Assembly: GCA_949096025.1 (NCBI GenBank)
Contig: CARXKP010000005.1
Coordinates: 1 to 52,410 of the forward strand
Source of the DNA: an uncultured Eubacteriales bacterium
Lineage (GTDB): Bacteria; Bacillota; Clostridia; Christensenellales; UBA1242
DNA length: 52,410 bases
Reading direction: 5' to 3'
The notes under the pieces were generated by a model, which saw only the letters and a list, made by a program, of their open reading frames with translations, did not search any database and had not been told where the DNA came from. Below are positions 16,315 through 24,645 of this stretch, piece after piece. The translations under genes and the position numbers were made by a program. Positions within the stretch are counted from its first letter, which is position 1. Every line of letters starts with the position of its first letter.

Positions 16315-16803
16315 ATGAAATATGTTTTATCAAAAGATTTAAAAAGTGAACTTGGATATTATAATGATACTAAAGTTCCAGTATTTGAAACTGTTGATGA
16401 GTTTATAAATTATGAGCATCTTAGAAATAGATATGATGTTGAAAAAGAAGCTAAAAGGTTACAAGCAGGGGTTAGTGACGAAGAAATTTATAATTATGGA
16501 ATTTCTTATGTTTTACAAAATTGTAGAGAAAACGTAGAGCGAAATATTAGATATAAACAAAGTAATCTTCGTGTAAAAATGATGAATAAAGCAAAATTAA
16601 TGAAAGAAAAATATTTTGCTTTAGTTGAAACAAGAGTGTTAAGCTCTCACGATGAAACTTGTCTTATTAATCAAGGTTTATGTGCTACCGAGGAAGTTGC
16701 TAGAGAGTGTGCTAAATATTTAAAAGAACAAGAACTTATTAATGTTGATGTTTTGGATAAAGACGGCATAAATATTGAAGATGAAAGTGAAAGTTCACTA
16801 TAA
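16315..16803 (+). CDS. Unknown protein, paralogue of the next gene
   Basis: The ORF opens at 16255, but the ATG at 16315 follows TGGAGGAAAT and is the natural start (162 aa). It is soluble, charged and has no recognised domain. Its C-terminal third (KYFALVETRV ... NVDVLDKDGINIEDE) aligns by eye with that of the next gene (KYYFLKMRKT ... DIRIVDKDDNEIEVD): the same strand-helix-strand order and a shared V-x-DKD-x-x-IE ending. The next gene starts 11 nt after its stop, so they form a two-gene operon. Confidence 0.75.
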   Translation: MKYVLSKDLKSELGYYNDTKVPVFETVDEFINYEHLRNRYDVEKEAKRLQAGVSDEEIYNYGISYVLQNCRENVERNIRYKQSNLRVKMMNKAKLMKEKYFALVETRVLSSHDETCLINQGLCATEEVARECAKYLKEQELINVDVLDKDGINIEDESESSL

Positions 16804-16814
16804 AAGTAGGTTTT

Positions 16815-17231
16815 ATGAAGTATATTAAATATGAAAACTTAAGTAACCCTTTTAAGGTTTATAAAGAAAATGAAGAACCTAAAAATAATAGAATAGGACA
16901 TTCTTTTATTGACGATAAACTATTTAAGGGTAAAATGAAAGTTGTTGCAGTATTTGAAAGTTTGCAGGAATTTAAGGGTTTTGTTTATTATATGCGAGAA
17001 GAAATTATTAAAGATGCAAAACCTTGCAAAGGGAAATATTATTTCTTAAAAATGAGAAAGACCTATCCGGAAAGTGTAGAAGATTATGGACTTTATGTGT
17101 TCGATAATGTTAGTGCTGCAGAAGATGTCAAAGATTATCTTTTAAACAATACTAAAACTTTTAGTGGTGCTGATATTAGAATAGTAGATAAAGATGATAA
17201 TGAAATCGAAGTGGATAGGGAAAGAGAGTAG
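16815..17231 (+). CDS. Unknown protein, paralogue of the preceding gene
   Basis: The protein has 138 aa, soluble, with no recognised family. It starts with KYIKYENLSNPFKVY and has FVYYMREEI in the middle. The C-terminal alpha/beta segment ending IRIVDKDDNEIEVD resembles that of its neighbour. The pair may be lineage-specific; no function can be proposed. AGTAGG lies before the ATG. A strong terminator follows. Confidence 0.75.
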   Translation: MKYIKYENLSNPFKVYKENEEPKNNRIGHSFIDDKLFKGKMKVVAVFESLQEFKGFVYYMREEIIKDAKPCKGKYYFLKMRKTYPESVEDYGLYVFDNVSAAEDVKDYLLNNTKTFSGADIRIVDKDDNEIEVDRERE

Positions 17232-17235
17232 TCTT

Positions 17236-17264
17236 AAAAGCATATCATTACGGTATGCTTTTTT
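17236..17264 (+). terminator. Terminator of the paralogous pair
   Basis: AAAAGCATA and TATGCTTTT form a 9-bp stem around a 9-nt loop, followed by a T-run, 5 nt after the stop. Confidence 0.9.
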
Positions 17265-17322
17265 GTTACTATATAAAAAATTCATTAACCATTTTTCAAT
17301 TTTTGCAAACTTTTATATTTAT

Positions 17323-17352
17323 TTTACAAAGACTAGGCTTTTATGTTATTAT
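17323..17352 (+). promoter_or_regulatory. Extended -10 promoter placing the holB start at the transcript end
   Basis: TTTACA (17323-17328), 18 bp, TGT-TATTAT (-10 at 17347-17352), then exactly 6 nt to the ATG at 17359. No SD precedes that ATG, which fits a leaderless mRNA. Confidence 0.6.
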
Positions 17353-17358
17353 TGCTAT

Positions 17359-18327
17359 ATGATAGAAAAATTAGAGGAGATAATTACATCTTCGAGCGAA
17401 TATAGAATGCTGGCGGGAGAACTTGAGAGCGGAAAACTTGCAAAAACAATTATGTTAATTTCAAAAGATAGTGATTATTCTTTTGAGTTTGCAAGGCTTT
17501 TGTCTTGTATGATTTTTAATAATGGCTTAAATAATGGGATATTAGAAAAATCTGAAAGTTATTTAAAAGTTAAGGCATCAACACATCCTGATTTAAAAGT
17601 TTTTCCAATTAAAGACAAATTGCTTGTTGCAGACAGTGGACAGATTGTAGAAGAAAGTGCTATAAAACCAATCTTTTCTGAGAGGAAAGTTTTTATTATT
17701 AAGAATTTTGAAGCAAGTATGGAGGCGGCTCAAAATAAACTTTTAAAAACTTTGGAAGAGCCTCAAAGCAATGTTTATTTTATTCTTACTACTTCAAATG
17801 TCAATCTTGTTCTTCCAACGATTCGTTCTCGTTGTAATAAGATTGAACTTGGAAGGCTTGATAGAGATAAGATTGAACAGTGCATAGGAAATATAGATAA
17901 TTTACAAATGGTTACTGCTTTAAGTGAGGGGTATATTGGTAAGGCAGAAAGGTTAAGTCAAAATCAAAATTTAGATACTATATTTAATAGTGTTTTATCG
18001 CTTGTTACGAAACTTAAATCTAGTAAAGAATTGCTTGTTTGCTCAAAGCCACTGATTGATTTTTCTTCTGAGTTTGATTTAATTATAAATATATTATCTT
18101 TGATTTTTGAAGATTTATTAGCAATAAAAAGTGGCGGAAAAGTTAAACTTGAGTTTTGCAAGCAAAGCCTTTTGCCAGTAAGCAGAGAATATACTGTAAA
18201 AGCAATAGTAGAGATAAGGAAACTTATTGATAAGGCGGCAAAAGAAATTAGTTATAATTGCAATTTTATTTTAGTAATTGAAAATCTTTTACTGAATATT
18301 TTGGAGGTTAAGTATTTATGCAAATAG
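17359..18327 (+). CDS. holB: DNA polymerase III delta' subunit
   Basis: The protein has 322 aa. It is the delta' subunit of the clamp loader, a AAA+ fold protein that does not itself hydrolyse ATP. Visible features are HPDLKVF, the helix KPIFSERKVFIIKNFEASMEAAQNKLLKTLEEP and the sensor-like TIRSRCNKI with the SRC motif. The P-loop is absent, as in many delta' proteins. The ORF extends to 17194, but that part reads through the previous terminator. The ATG at 17359 aligns with family starts. The gene overlaps ricT by 10 nt, and the order holB-ricT-trmN6 matches Bacillus holB-yaaT-yabB. Confidence 0.88.
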   Translation: MIEKLEEIITSSSEYRMLAGELESGKLAKTIMLISKDSDYSFEFARLLSCMIFNNGLNNGILEKSESYLKVKASTHPDLKVFPIKDKLLVADSGQIVEESAIKPIFSERKVFIIKNFEASMEAAQNKLLKTLEEPQSNVYFILTTSNVNLVLPTIRSRCNKIELGRLDRDKIEQCIGNIDNLQMVTALSEGYIGKAERLSQNQNLDTIFNSVLSLVTKLKSSKELLVCSKPLIDFSSEFDLIINILSLIFEDLLAIKSGGKVKLEFCKQSLLPVSREYTVKAIVEIRKLIDKAAKEISYNCNFILVIENLLLNILEVKYLCK

Positions 18328-19139
18328 AAGTAGTTGAAGCAAAATTTAGGAACGGGGCTCACGGATATTCTTTCAGTCCTAATGGAATTGATTTAAAGGT
18401 AGGAGACTATTGTATAGTTGATACTGAAAAAGGGCGTGACCTTGTAAAGATAACTAAAGCTAGTTATTTGATTGAGGCTGAAAACCTTGTTGAACCTCTT
18501 AAAAATGTTGTAAAGAAAGCAACTGATGACGATATAAGTATGGCAGAGGAAAATTATAAAAAGGCAGAAGGCTTATATAGTGAGGTAAAGTCTATTATAA
18601 TGAGTGACAATCTTGAAATGAAGGTTGTTTCGGTCGAGTGTAATTATAATTTTACTAGACTTACTATAAATTTCACCTCCGAAAATAGGGTGGACTTTCG
18701 TGAAATCGTAAAAAAACTTGCTGATAAGTACAATGTGAGAATTGAATTAAGACAGATTGGTCCTCGTGATGCTACACGCATTCTTGGTGGAATTGGAAGT
18801 TGCGGAAAAGAGTGTTGTTGCAAACAAGGCTTTGGCACTGATGAACACGTATCAATTAAAATGGCAAAAAATCAAAGTCTTTCACTTAATCCAAACAACA
18901 TAAGTGGACTTTGTGGAAAACTTCTTTGTTGTCTTGCTTATGAAAATCCTTATTATGAGGAAGTTGTTAAACTTATGCCCAAAGTTAATAGTTATGTAAA
19001 TACTCCAGATGGAGAAGGCACTGTTATGTATAACGATTTACTTAAGAAAAAAGTTTCAGTTAAGTTTTTAACGGAAAGTTCAAGTGAAATTAAAGAATAT
19101 GACTTAGATCAAATTAAGTTTAGTAAAGCAAAAAAATAA
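18318..19139 (+). CDS. ricT: PSP1-domain protein RicT (YaaT)
   Basis: The protein has 273 aa. RicT is part of the RicTFA (Y-) complex that in Bacillus controls RNase Y, sporulation, competence and biofilm formation and binds iron-sulfur clusters. The PSP1 domain (about residues 55-215) includes the cysteine cluster GSCGKECCCKQGFG and a second CGKLLCCLAYE; these Cys are cluster ligands in the family. GGAGG lies at a good distance before the ATG. The overlap with holB indicates translational coupling. Confidence 0.92.
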   Translation: MQIEVVEAKFRNGAHGYSFSPNGIDLKVGDYCIVDTEKGRDLVKITKASYLIEAENLVEPLKNVVKKATDDDISMAEENYKKAEGLYSEVKSIIMSDNLEMKVVSVECNYNFTRLTINFTSENRVDFREIVKKLADKYNVRIELRQIGPRDATRILGGIGSCGKECCCKQGFGTDEHVSIKMAKNQSLSLNPNNISGLCGKLLCCLAYENPYYEEVVKLMPKVNSYVNTPDGEGTVMYNDLLKKKVSVKFLTESSSEIKEYDLDQIKFSKAKK

Positions 19140-19152
19140 ATTGTGAGGGGAA

Positions 19153-19875
19153 ATGCTACTAGAAGAGGGTGAGAGAATTGAAGATTTGCAGTGCAAAGGT
19201 TTAAAGATAATTCAAAATAAAAATTATTATACTTTTACCTCTGATAGCGTAATTCTTGCAAATTTTGTAAGATTAAAAGAAAGGGATGTTTGCGTTGAAA
19301 TAGGAGCAGGTTGCGGAGTAATTTCAATCTTGCTTTCTGCCAAAAATAGTTTTAAAAAAATTACCGCTTTTGAACTTCAACCGGAAATGGCACAACTCGC
19401 AGATAAAAATGTAAAACTAAACAATTTAGAGGAAAAAATTGAAATAATTAATGAAAATATTGTTAATTTTAACAAATTTATCTCAAATAACAGTATTGAT
19501 TGTGTTTTTTCTAATCCTCCATATATGCTTTCAAGCGGGAAAAATACAAATTCTATTCGTGACAAGGCTAGGCACGATAATACACTGCCTATTGATTTGC
19601 TATGTAGAGAGACAAGCAAAATGCTAAAAGCGGGCGGTCGATTTTATTTAGTTTATACGGCAAATAGGTCGGCAGAACTTATATATAATTTAGTAAAACA
19701 TTCTCTTGAACCTAAAAGAATGTTTTATACGCAGAATGGTAGGGGTGAAGTCAAACTTATAGTTATAGAGGCCGTTAAAAATGGCAAGCACGAGGTGAAG
19801 GTATTGCCAGAACTTGTTACAAATGATGCAAACGGAGAATACCTTAAATTACTTCATACAAAGTATATAAAATAG
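19153..19875 (+). CDS. trmN6: tRNA1(Val) adenine-37 N6-methyltransferase
   Basis: The protein has 240 aa, a class I SAM-dependent methyltransferase. The SAM motif VEIGAGCGVISILL is at about residues 49-62 and the adenine-N6 catalytic motif NPPY is near residue 120. The N-terminus (GLKIIQNKNYYTFTSDSVILANF) is typical of the YabB/TrmN6 family, which methylates A37 of tRNA1(Val). The start has GAGGGG. It lies 13 nt after ricT, in the same order as in Bacillus. Confidence 0.88.
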   Translation: MLLEEGERIEDLQCKGLKIIQNKNYYTFTSDSVILANFVRLKERDVCVEIGAGCGVISILLSAKNSFKKITAFELQPEMAQLADKNVKLNNLEEKIEIINENIVNFNKFISNNSIDCVFSNPPYMLSSGKNTNSIRDKARHDNTLPIDLLCRETSKMLKAGGRFYLVYTANRSAELIYNLVKHSLEPKRMFYTQNGRGEVKLIVIEAVKNGKHEVKVLPELVTNDANGEYLKLLHTKYIK

Positions 19876-19885
19876 GGAGAAAACA

Positions 19886-20197
19886 ATGAGGTTATATAAT
19901 AAATTAGTTAGAGATAAAATTCCTGAGGTTATACAGGAAAACGAAGGTAAAAACGCAAAAATTAGAATACTTAATGATGAGGAGTATTTAAAGGAACTTA
20001 ATATCAAACTTAAGGAAGAAGTTGAGGAATATCTTGCAAGTGGAGAGATTGAAGAACTTGCTGACATTGAAGAAGTGCTTAGAGCTTTAGTCGAAATAAA
20101 GGGAAAGAGTTTAGAAGAGTTTGACAATTTAAGACTTAGTAAAGTTGAAATAAGAGGGGCTTTTAAAGATAAAATTTTTCTTGAAAGTGTAGAATAA
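19886..20197 (+). CDS. MazG/HisE-like nucleotide pyrophosphohydrolase
   Basis: The protein has 103 aa. The start MRLYNKLVRDKIPEVI is the hallmark of the phosphoribosyl-ATP pyrophosphohydrolase-like group in Firmicutes. An all-alpha MazG-like core carries KLKEEVEEYL and EELADIEEVL, where the acidic EExx[DE] and ExxD patterns bind Mg2+. These enzymes hydrolyse NTPs to NMP and pyrophosphate, often as house-cleaning enzymes. There is no his operon here, so histidine synthesis is unlikely. It is the last gene of the holB transcript. Confidence 0.85.
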   Translation: MRLYNKLVRDKIPEVIQENEGKNAKIRILNDEEYLKELNIKLKEEVEEYLASGEIEELADIEEVLRALVEIKGKSLEEFDNLRLSKVEIRGAFKDKIFLESVE

Positions 20198-20224
20198 AAA
20201 AACACCTAGAGGTGTTTTTTTTAT
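20197..20224. terminator. Bidirectional terminator
   Basis: A-run, CACC-TAGA-GGTG hairpin extended by A-T pairs (about 10 bp in total), then eight T. It separates the rightward MazG-like gene from the leftward HD gene. Confidence 0.88.
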
Positions 20225-20228
20225 TATA

Positions 20229-20897
20229 TTAATCTAAGCAGTTGTATTCCTTTAGATATTGATTTACAAAAAGTCTTATAAATTCACATCTTTGAGTGCA
20301 AATTTCTTTTCCTGTTTTTGTGTTCATAGTTTGATCAAGTCTTGCTAGTTTATTTACGCAGTGGTGAATTGTGCTTTCATCAAAGGTTGCTTCATTATAT
20401 TCTCCTTCCTCTAGTGGGATTTCTGGAGTATATTGAGGACAATTATGTGCAGCGCCAAAAGCGAAAGTTCTTCCAATGCCTATGGCTCCAGCAGCATCGA
20501 TATTGTCAGCATCTTGAAGAATTTTGCTTTCAATATCGGTAACGGTAACAGTTCCGCCACCAAAGGAATATTCTTCGTGATGTTCAATCGCATAACAAAT
20601 ATGTTCCTTTTCTTCGCTTGTAATATCAATATCTTTAAGTAATTCTCTAATGGTTGGAAGACTGTCTTTAGGGGAAACAAAGGTTCTTTCTTTATCAGCA
20701 AGTATTCTATGAATATCGTGTAAAATAGCAGAGATAGCAACAACATTCATATTACCGCCTTCTTTTTTTGCAATGTATACAGCAGTTTTCATAACTCTTT
20801 CAAGGTGGTCAATATTATGACCACTTTTGTCATTTGAGAACATATCACGAATTCGTGATTTTAGTTCTTCTATTATTTTATTTAACTTTTCGTCCAT
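20229..20897 (-). CDS. HD-domain phosphohydrolase
   Basis: The protein has 222 aa. The HD metal site is complete: HNIDHLERV (His), ILHDIHR (His-Asp), then EHHEEYSFGG and DADNIDAAGAIGI (second Asp). It belongs to the COG1418/YedJ-like group of soluble HD phosphohydrolases, whose substrates are nucleotides or phosphorylated metabolites. The start follows GAGGTGAAAA. It is transcribed leftward 11 nt after the GrpB-like gene, so the two probably share a transcript. Confidence 0.87.
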   Translation of the reverse strand: MDEKLNKIIEELKSRIRDMFSNDKSGHNIDHLERVMKTAVYIAKKEGGNMNVVAISAILHDIHRILADKERTFVSPKDSLPTIRELLKDIDITSEEKEHICYAIEHHEEYSFGGGTVTVTDIESKILQDADNIDAAGAIGIGRTFAFGAAHNCPQYTPEIPLEEGEYNEATFDESTIHHCVNKLARLDQTMNTKTGKEICTQRCEFIRLFVNQYLKEYNCLD

Positions 20898-20908
20898 TTT
20901 TCACCTCA

Positions 20909-21475
20909 TTAAAATTTATAATCTTTGCCTACTTTTTTAATATTCCATTCTTTAAGTGCTTTATCTATGACATTTGTTATGAAAGGGGCTTTTCTATTTG
21001 TATATTCTTTTCTATTATCTTTAAACTTCCTTTCAAGTTCTAGTTTAAGGGCTGAGTACTCATCTGTTTTTTCTGGGTGAGAATTTAAGTAATCTCTAAA
21101 TATAATATGATTTTGCCATATTCTTGTATTTGTATCTTCAATGTGAACAAAGTGAGTACTTATATCATTATTACACTTTTTAAGAAAATATCGGATTCCA
21201 TAATCAGCCTTTCCGTCATAGTAGTATCCATTTGCGGTAAGAATAGGGATAAGTGATTTACCATAATCTAGACTTTTTACTCCTATTGCAATGTCAATAA
21301 TAGGTTTTGCCACACAACCGATAATCGATGTTGAACCAATATGTTGAATATCAACTTCAAAATCTTTTAATAGATGAAAAAGCACTTTTTTCTCTTTTTC
21401 AAACTCTTCCTTCCAAAGTGGGTTATATTTAACGAGTTTTACTGTTCCACTTTTTAATCCTAATATTTTATTCAT
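20909..21475 (-). CDS. GrpB-family (UPF0157) nucleotidyltransferase-like protein
   Basis: The protein has 188 aa. The family hallmarks are all present: VKYNPLWKEEFEKEK, then IQHIGSTSIIGCVAKPIIDIAI, the degenerate nucleotidyltransferase motif with the G-S-T-S and D-I-A residues. GrpB proteins are predicted nucleotidyltransferases, sometimes fused to CoaE; activity is mostly uncharacterised. No SD is seen. The -10 hexamer TATGCT with a TGC extension ends 6 nt before the ATG, suggesting a leaderless transcript. Confidence 0.88.
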   Translation of the reverse strand: MNKILGLKSGTVKLVKYNPLWKEEFEKEKKVLFHLLKDFEVDIQHIGSTSIIGCVAKPIIDIAIGVKSLDYGKSLIPILTANGYYYDGKADYGIRYFLKKCNNDISTHFVHIEDTNTRIWQNHIIFRDYLNSHPEKTDEYSALKLELERKFKDNRKEYTNRKAPFITNVIDKALKEWNIKKVGKDYKF

Positions 21476-21481
21476 AAATAA

Positions 21482-21490
21482 AGCATAGCA
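21482..21490 (-). promoter_or_regulatory. Extended -10 element of the leaderless GrpB-family gene
   Basis: On the minus strand TGC-TATGCT lies with exactly 6 nt (TTATTT) between the -10 and the ATG. The -35 region is poor, as expected for an extended -10 promoter. Confidence 0.55.
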
Positions 21491-21672
21491 TAAATTAACT
21501 TAAAAAACTATTTATTACTAGGAAAATATTTTTAAATCAATAATTTTTAATATTATCGTTTTGAAAAAAAATAGCAATATGTTAAAATTCAATTGATATT
21601 TATTAGTTTTGATTGTTTAATATTGTTGAATTTTTTTAATTATAAATATTGTAAACTTTTTAAGGTGGTGTT

Positions 21673-24645
21673 ATGAACAAAAGGAAATTGCGTGATGGAA
21701 TTATTATTACATTTTGTGCTGTTGTAATTTGTATTACTATAGTGATTTATTCTCTTTTTACAACAAAGCAAATTTTTTCTGAAAGTGCAAGTCACCTTGA
21801 GGAAATATACGAGCAGGTAAATACTACTTTTCAACAAAAAGTTTCTGATTATAGAAGTTTAATGAAAAGTTGGGAAAATTACATTTCTAATGCTACAGGT
21901 ACTGCTAGTAGATATGACGAATTTAAATTGTTCATTAAAGATCAAAAGGAAAAATGGCACTTTACCGATTTTTATTTTGTTAATGTAGATGAAGGTTCTG
22001 GCGAAAATAGGCAAGCGATTGGTAAAAGGTCAACAGGCGAGATTGAAGAACTTGAATTTAGAAGAGAAATGGATGTTCTTCTTGGCGGTAATGATGTAGG
22101 TGTTGTCGGAACTCGTCCAGATGGAGAGAACGGAAGAAGTAGATTTGTAATGCTTGCTGTAAGATTTGAACAGGTACGCTCTTACGATGGATTTGATTAT
22201 TTTGCTATTGCTATTATATTTAATGCGGAGGACCTTCAAAATCTAATTGATGTTAAGGCATTTAATGATAGTGGTAATTGTTTTGTTGTTCTTCCAGACG
22301 GAAGTATTCTTTTGCAATCTAGGGAAGATGAAAGTGGAGATAATTTCTTAAATGAACTTAAAGCGAATTATACTATTAAAAATTCTAGTGTAGAAGATCT
22401 TTCTCAGATTTGGAGTGAGGGCAGTAGTTCTGAATATAAAGGCACTGTAATTGTAAAAAATAGGCAAAATGGTCAGGAATATTATCTTACCTATATTTCA
22501 GTTGAGTTTAGCGATTGGGTACTTATAGGTTTAATTCCTTCAAATATTGTCAATCGAAGTATGAGTTTGTTTAGTACTATTACAATTATTGTTATGACGG
22601 TAATTTTTGCTAGTATTATGGTGGCAGTTGTTTGGATGCTTATTGCTTCAAACAAACAACGAGTAAAAGAAAAAGAACTTGAGATTAAATCTCGTGAAAG
22701 TTTACTTGACCTTTTAACTGAAAATACCAATGACATATTTATGGTTTTTTCTCCAGACGACTTTAAAGGGCAATATATAAGTTCAAATGTAAATAAGGTT
22801 TTAGGGCTTGATTATGAAATGTTAAAAGAGAATGTAGGACGCATAGGTGAGGCTATTGTCACAGACAATTCATCTGAAGGTTTATTTGAAAAGATTGAAG
22901 GATTAAAATCAACTCAATCTGACCTGCAACTTAAGAATGTTAGTACAGATGAAAAATATTGGTATAGAATGGTGATCAATCCTGCTGAATATAATGGAAA
23001 AAATAGTTATTTAATGATGCTTTCAGACCATACTAAAGATAGAAAATTAACAGCTGACCTTAAAGAGGCGCTTGAACTTGCGAAGTCTGCAAATGAGGCT
23101 AAGAGCAATTTCCTTGCAAATATGTCGCACGACATTCGTACACCTATGAATGCAATTATTGGTTTTTCAACCTTACTCGAAAAGGATGCTGAAAATGTTG
23201 AAAAGGTTAGAGAATATAACCGAAAAATTGCTTTTTCAGGACAACACTTATTAAGTCTAATTAATGATGTGCTTGATATGAGCAAAATTGAAAGTGGAAA
23301 AACATCTTTAAATTACGAAGAATTTGACTTTTCAGACTTTTTAGAAGAACTCTACGAAATGGTTGCTCCACAAGCAAAAGCAAAGAAACAGAAGTTTGAA
23401 CTCCATACAAAGGGAAATTTGCCTGAAATTGTTTGTGGAGACAAACTCAGAATTAATCAAATTTTAATAAATTTACTTTCTAATTCTATTAAATATACTC
23501 AAGAGGGTGGAAATATTTGTTTAAGTGTAGAGGTTATAAAAAATTCAACTCGCAATCACGTTCATCTTAGATTTGGAGTTAAAGATAATGGAATTGGTAT
23601 GAGTGAAGATTTTATAAAAATACTCTTTGAGCCTTTCTCAAGAGAAAATACTGCAAAAACAAAAGAAATACAAGGCACAGGTCTTGGTATGGCGATTACA
23701 AAAAATATAGTTGACATTATGGGAGGAACTATCTCTGTTAGTAGCCAGCTTGAAAAGGGAAGTGAGTTTATAGTCGAACTTGAACTATCTAAAACTGACA
23801 ATAACATTCAAGATGAAGAATTTTGGGAAAAACATAAAATTAATAAGATTTTAGTTGTAGATGATGAAAAAGATGTTCTTGAAGATGTAAAACTGCTTAT
23901 GACAGAGGCTGGAGTAGAGACGGAAATTGCTGACAGTGGAAGCAGGGCTGTTGAAATGGTGGAAAGTTACGAAAAATCAGGTAGAGGCTTTGATATGATA
24001 TTACTTGATTGGAAGATGCCTGAAATGGATGGAATTGAAACTGCAAAAATAATAAAGGCAAATTTTACAAATATTCCTATTGTTATAATGTCGTCCTACG
24101 ATAAAAGCGAAATTGAAGAAGAAGCAAAGAAGGCAGATATTAAATTCTTCCTTTCTAAACCATTCTTTGTTTCTAACCTGCGTAATTTAGTTGTTAAAAT
24201 GTGCAACGAAGAATTTGAAGAAGATAAAGAGCAGGCTAAATTAATTTCTCTTGAAGGAATGAAGATTTTGGTTGCCGAAGATAATGAAATAAATGCTGAA
24301 ATTTTGCAAGAACTTCTAGATATTGAAGGCGCAACTTGCGATATAGCCAATGATGGAAAGGCTGTTCTTGAGAAATTTAAAGCCTCTAAAGTAGGGCAAT
24401 ATGATTTTATATTTATGGATATTCAGATGCCTATTATGAATGGTTATGAGGCGACAAGAGCGATAAGAGATTGTTCGCACCCAGAGGCAAAGTCAATTCC
24501 TATTATTGCAATGACAGCAAATGCTTTTGATGATGATGTGAAAATGGCTCTTGACTGTGGTATGAATGCACATCTAGCAAAACCTATTGATATGGATAAA
24601 CTTAAACAGATTATTGATAAAATAAGAGGAGAAAAAAATGAGTAA
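21673..24645 (+). CDS. Hybrid sensor histidine kinase with two receiver domains
   Basis: The protein has 990 aa. One membrane helix (about 9-30) leads to an extracytoplasmic sensor region (about 31-300, Cache-like by size and layout). A second helix (about 302-325) is followed by a PAS-like domain (about 345-455), then HisKA with SHDIRTP (His486) and HATPase with N-box NQILINLLSNSIKYT and G boxes DNGIGM and GTGLGMAI. Receiver 1 has Asp779 in LLDWKMP and receiver 2 has Asp916 in FMDIQMP. It should autophosphorylate His486 and pass phosphate through its receivers to the Hpt protein encoded two genes on. The signal is unknown. RBS AAGGTGG precedes the ATG. Confidence 0.92.
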   Translation: MNKRKLRDGIIITFCAVVICITIVIYSLFTTKQIFSESASHLEEIYEQVNTTFQQKVSDYRSLMKSWENYISNATGTASRYDEFKLFIKDQKEKWHFTDFYFVNVDEGSGENRQAIGKRSTGEIEELEFRREMDVLLGGNDVGVVGTRPDGENGRSRFVMLAVRFEQVRSYDGFDYFAIAIIFNAEDLQNLIDVKAFNDSGNCFVVLPDGSILLQSREDESGDNFLNELKANYTIKNSSVEDLSQIWSEGSSSEYKGTVIVKNRQNGQEYYLTYISVEFSDWVLIGLIPSNIVNRSMSLFSTITIIVMTVIFASIMVAVVWMLIASNKQRVKEKELEIKSRESLLDLLTENTNDIFMVFSPDDFKGQYISSNVNKVLGLDYEMLKENVGRIGEAIVTDNSSEGLFEKIEGLKSTQSDLQLKNVSTDEKYWYRMVINPAEYNGKNSYLMMLSDHTKDRKLTADLKEALELAKSANEAKSNFLANMSHDIRTPMNAIIGFSTLLEKDAENVEKVREYNRKIAFSGQHLLSLINDVLDMSKIESGKTSLNYEEFDFSDFLEELYEMVAPQAKAKKQKFELHTKGNLPEIVCGDKLRINQILINLLSNSIKYTQEGGNICLSVEVIKNSTRNHVHLRFGVKDNGIGMSEDFIKILFEPFSRENTAKTKEIQGTGLGMAITKNIVDIMGGTISVSSQLEKGSEFIVELELSKTDNNIQDEEFWEKHKINKILVVDDEKDVLEDVKLLMTEAGVETEIADSGSRAVEMVESYEKSGRGFDMILLDWKMPEMDGIETAKIIKANFTNIPIVIMSSYDKSEIEEEAKKADIKFFLSKPFFVSNLRNLVVKMCNEEFEEDKEQAKLISLEGMKILVAEDNEINAEILQELLDIEGATCDIANDGKAVLEKFKASKVGQYDFIFMDIQMPIMNGYEATRAIRDCSHPEAKSIPIIAMTANAFDDDVKMALDCGMNAHLAKPIDMDKLKQIIDKIRGEKNE

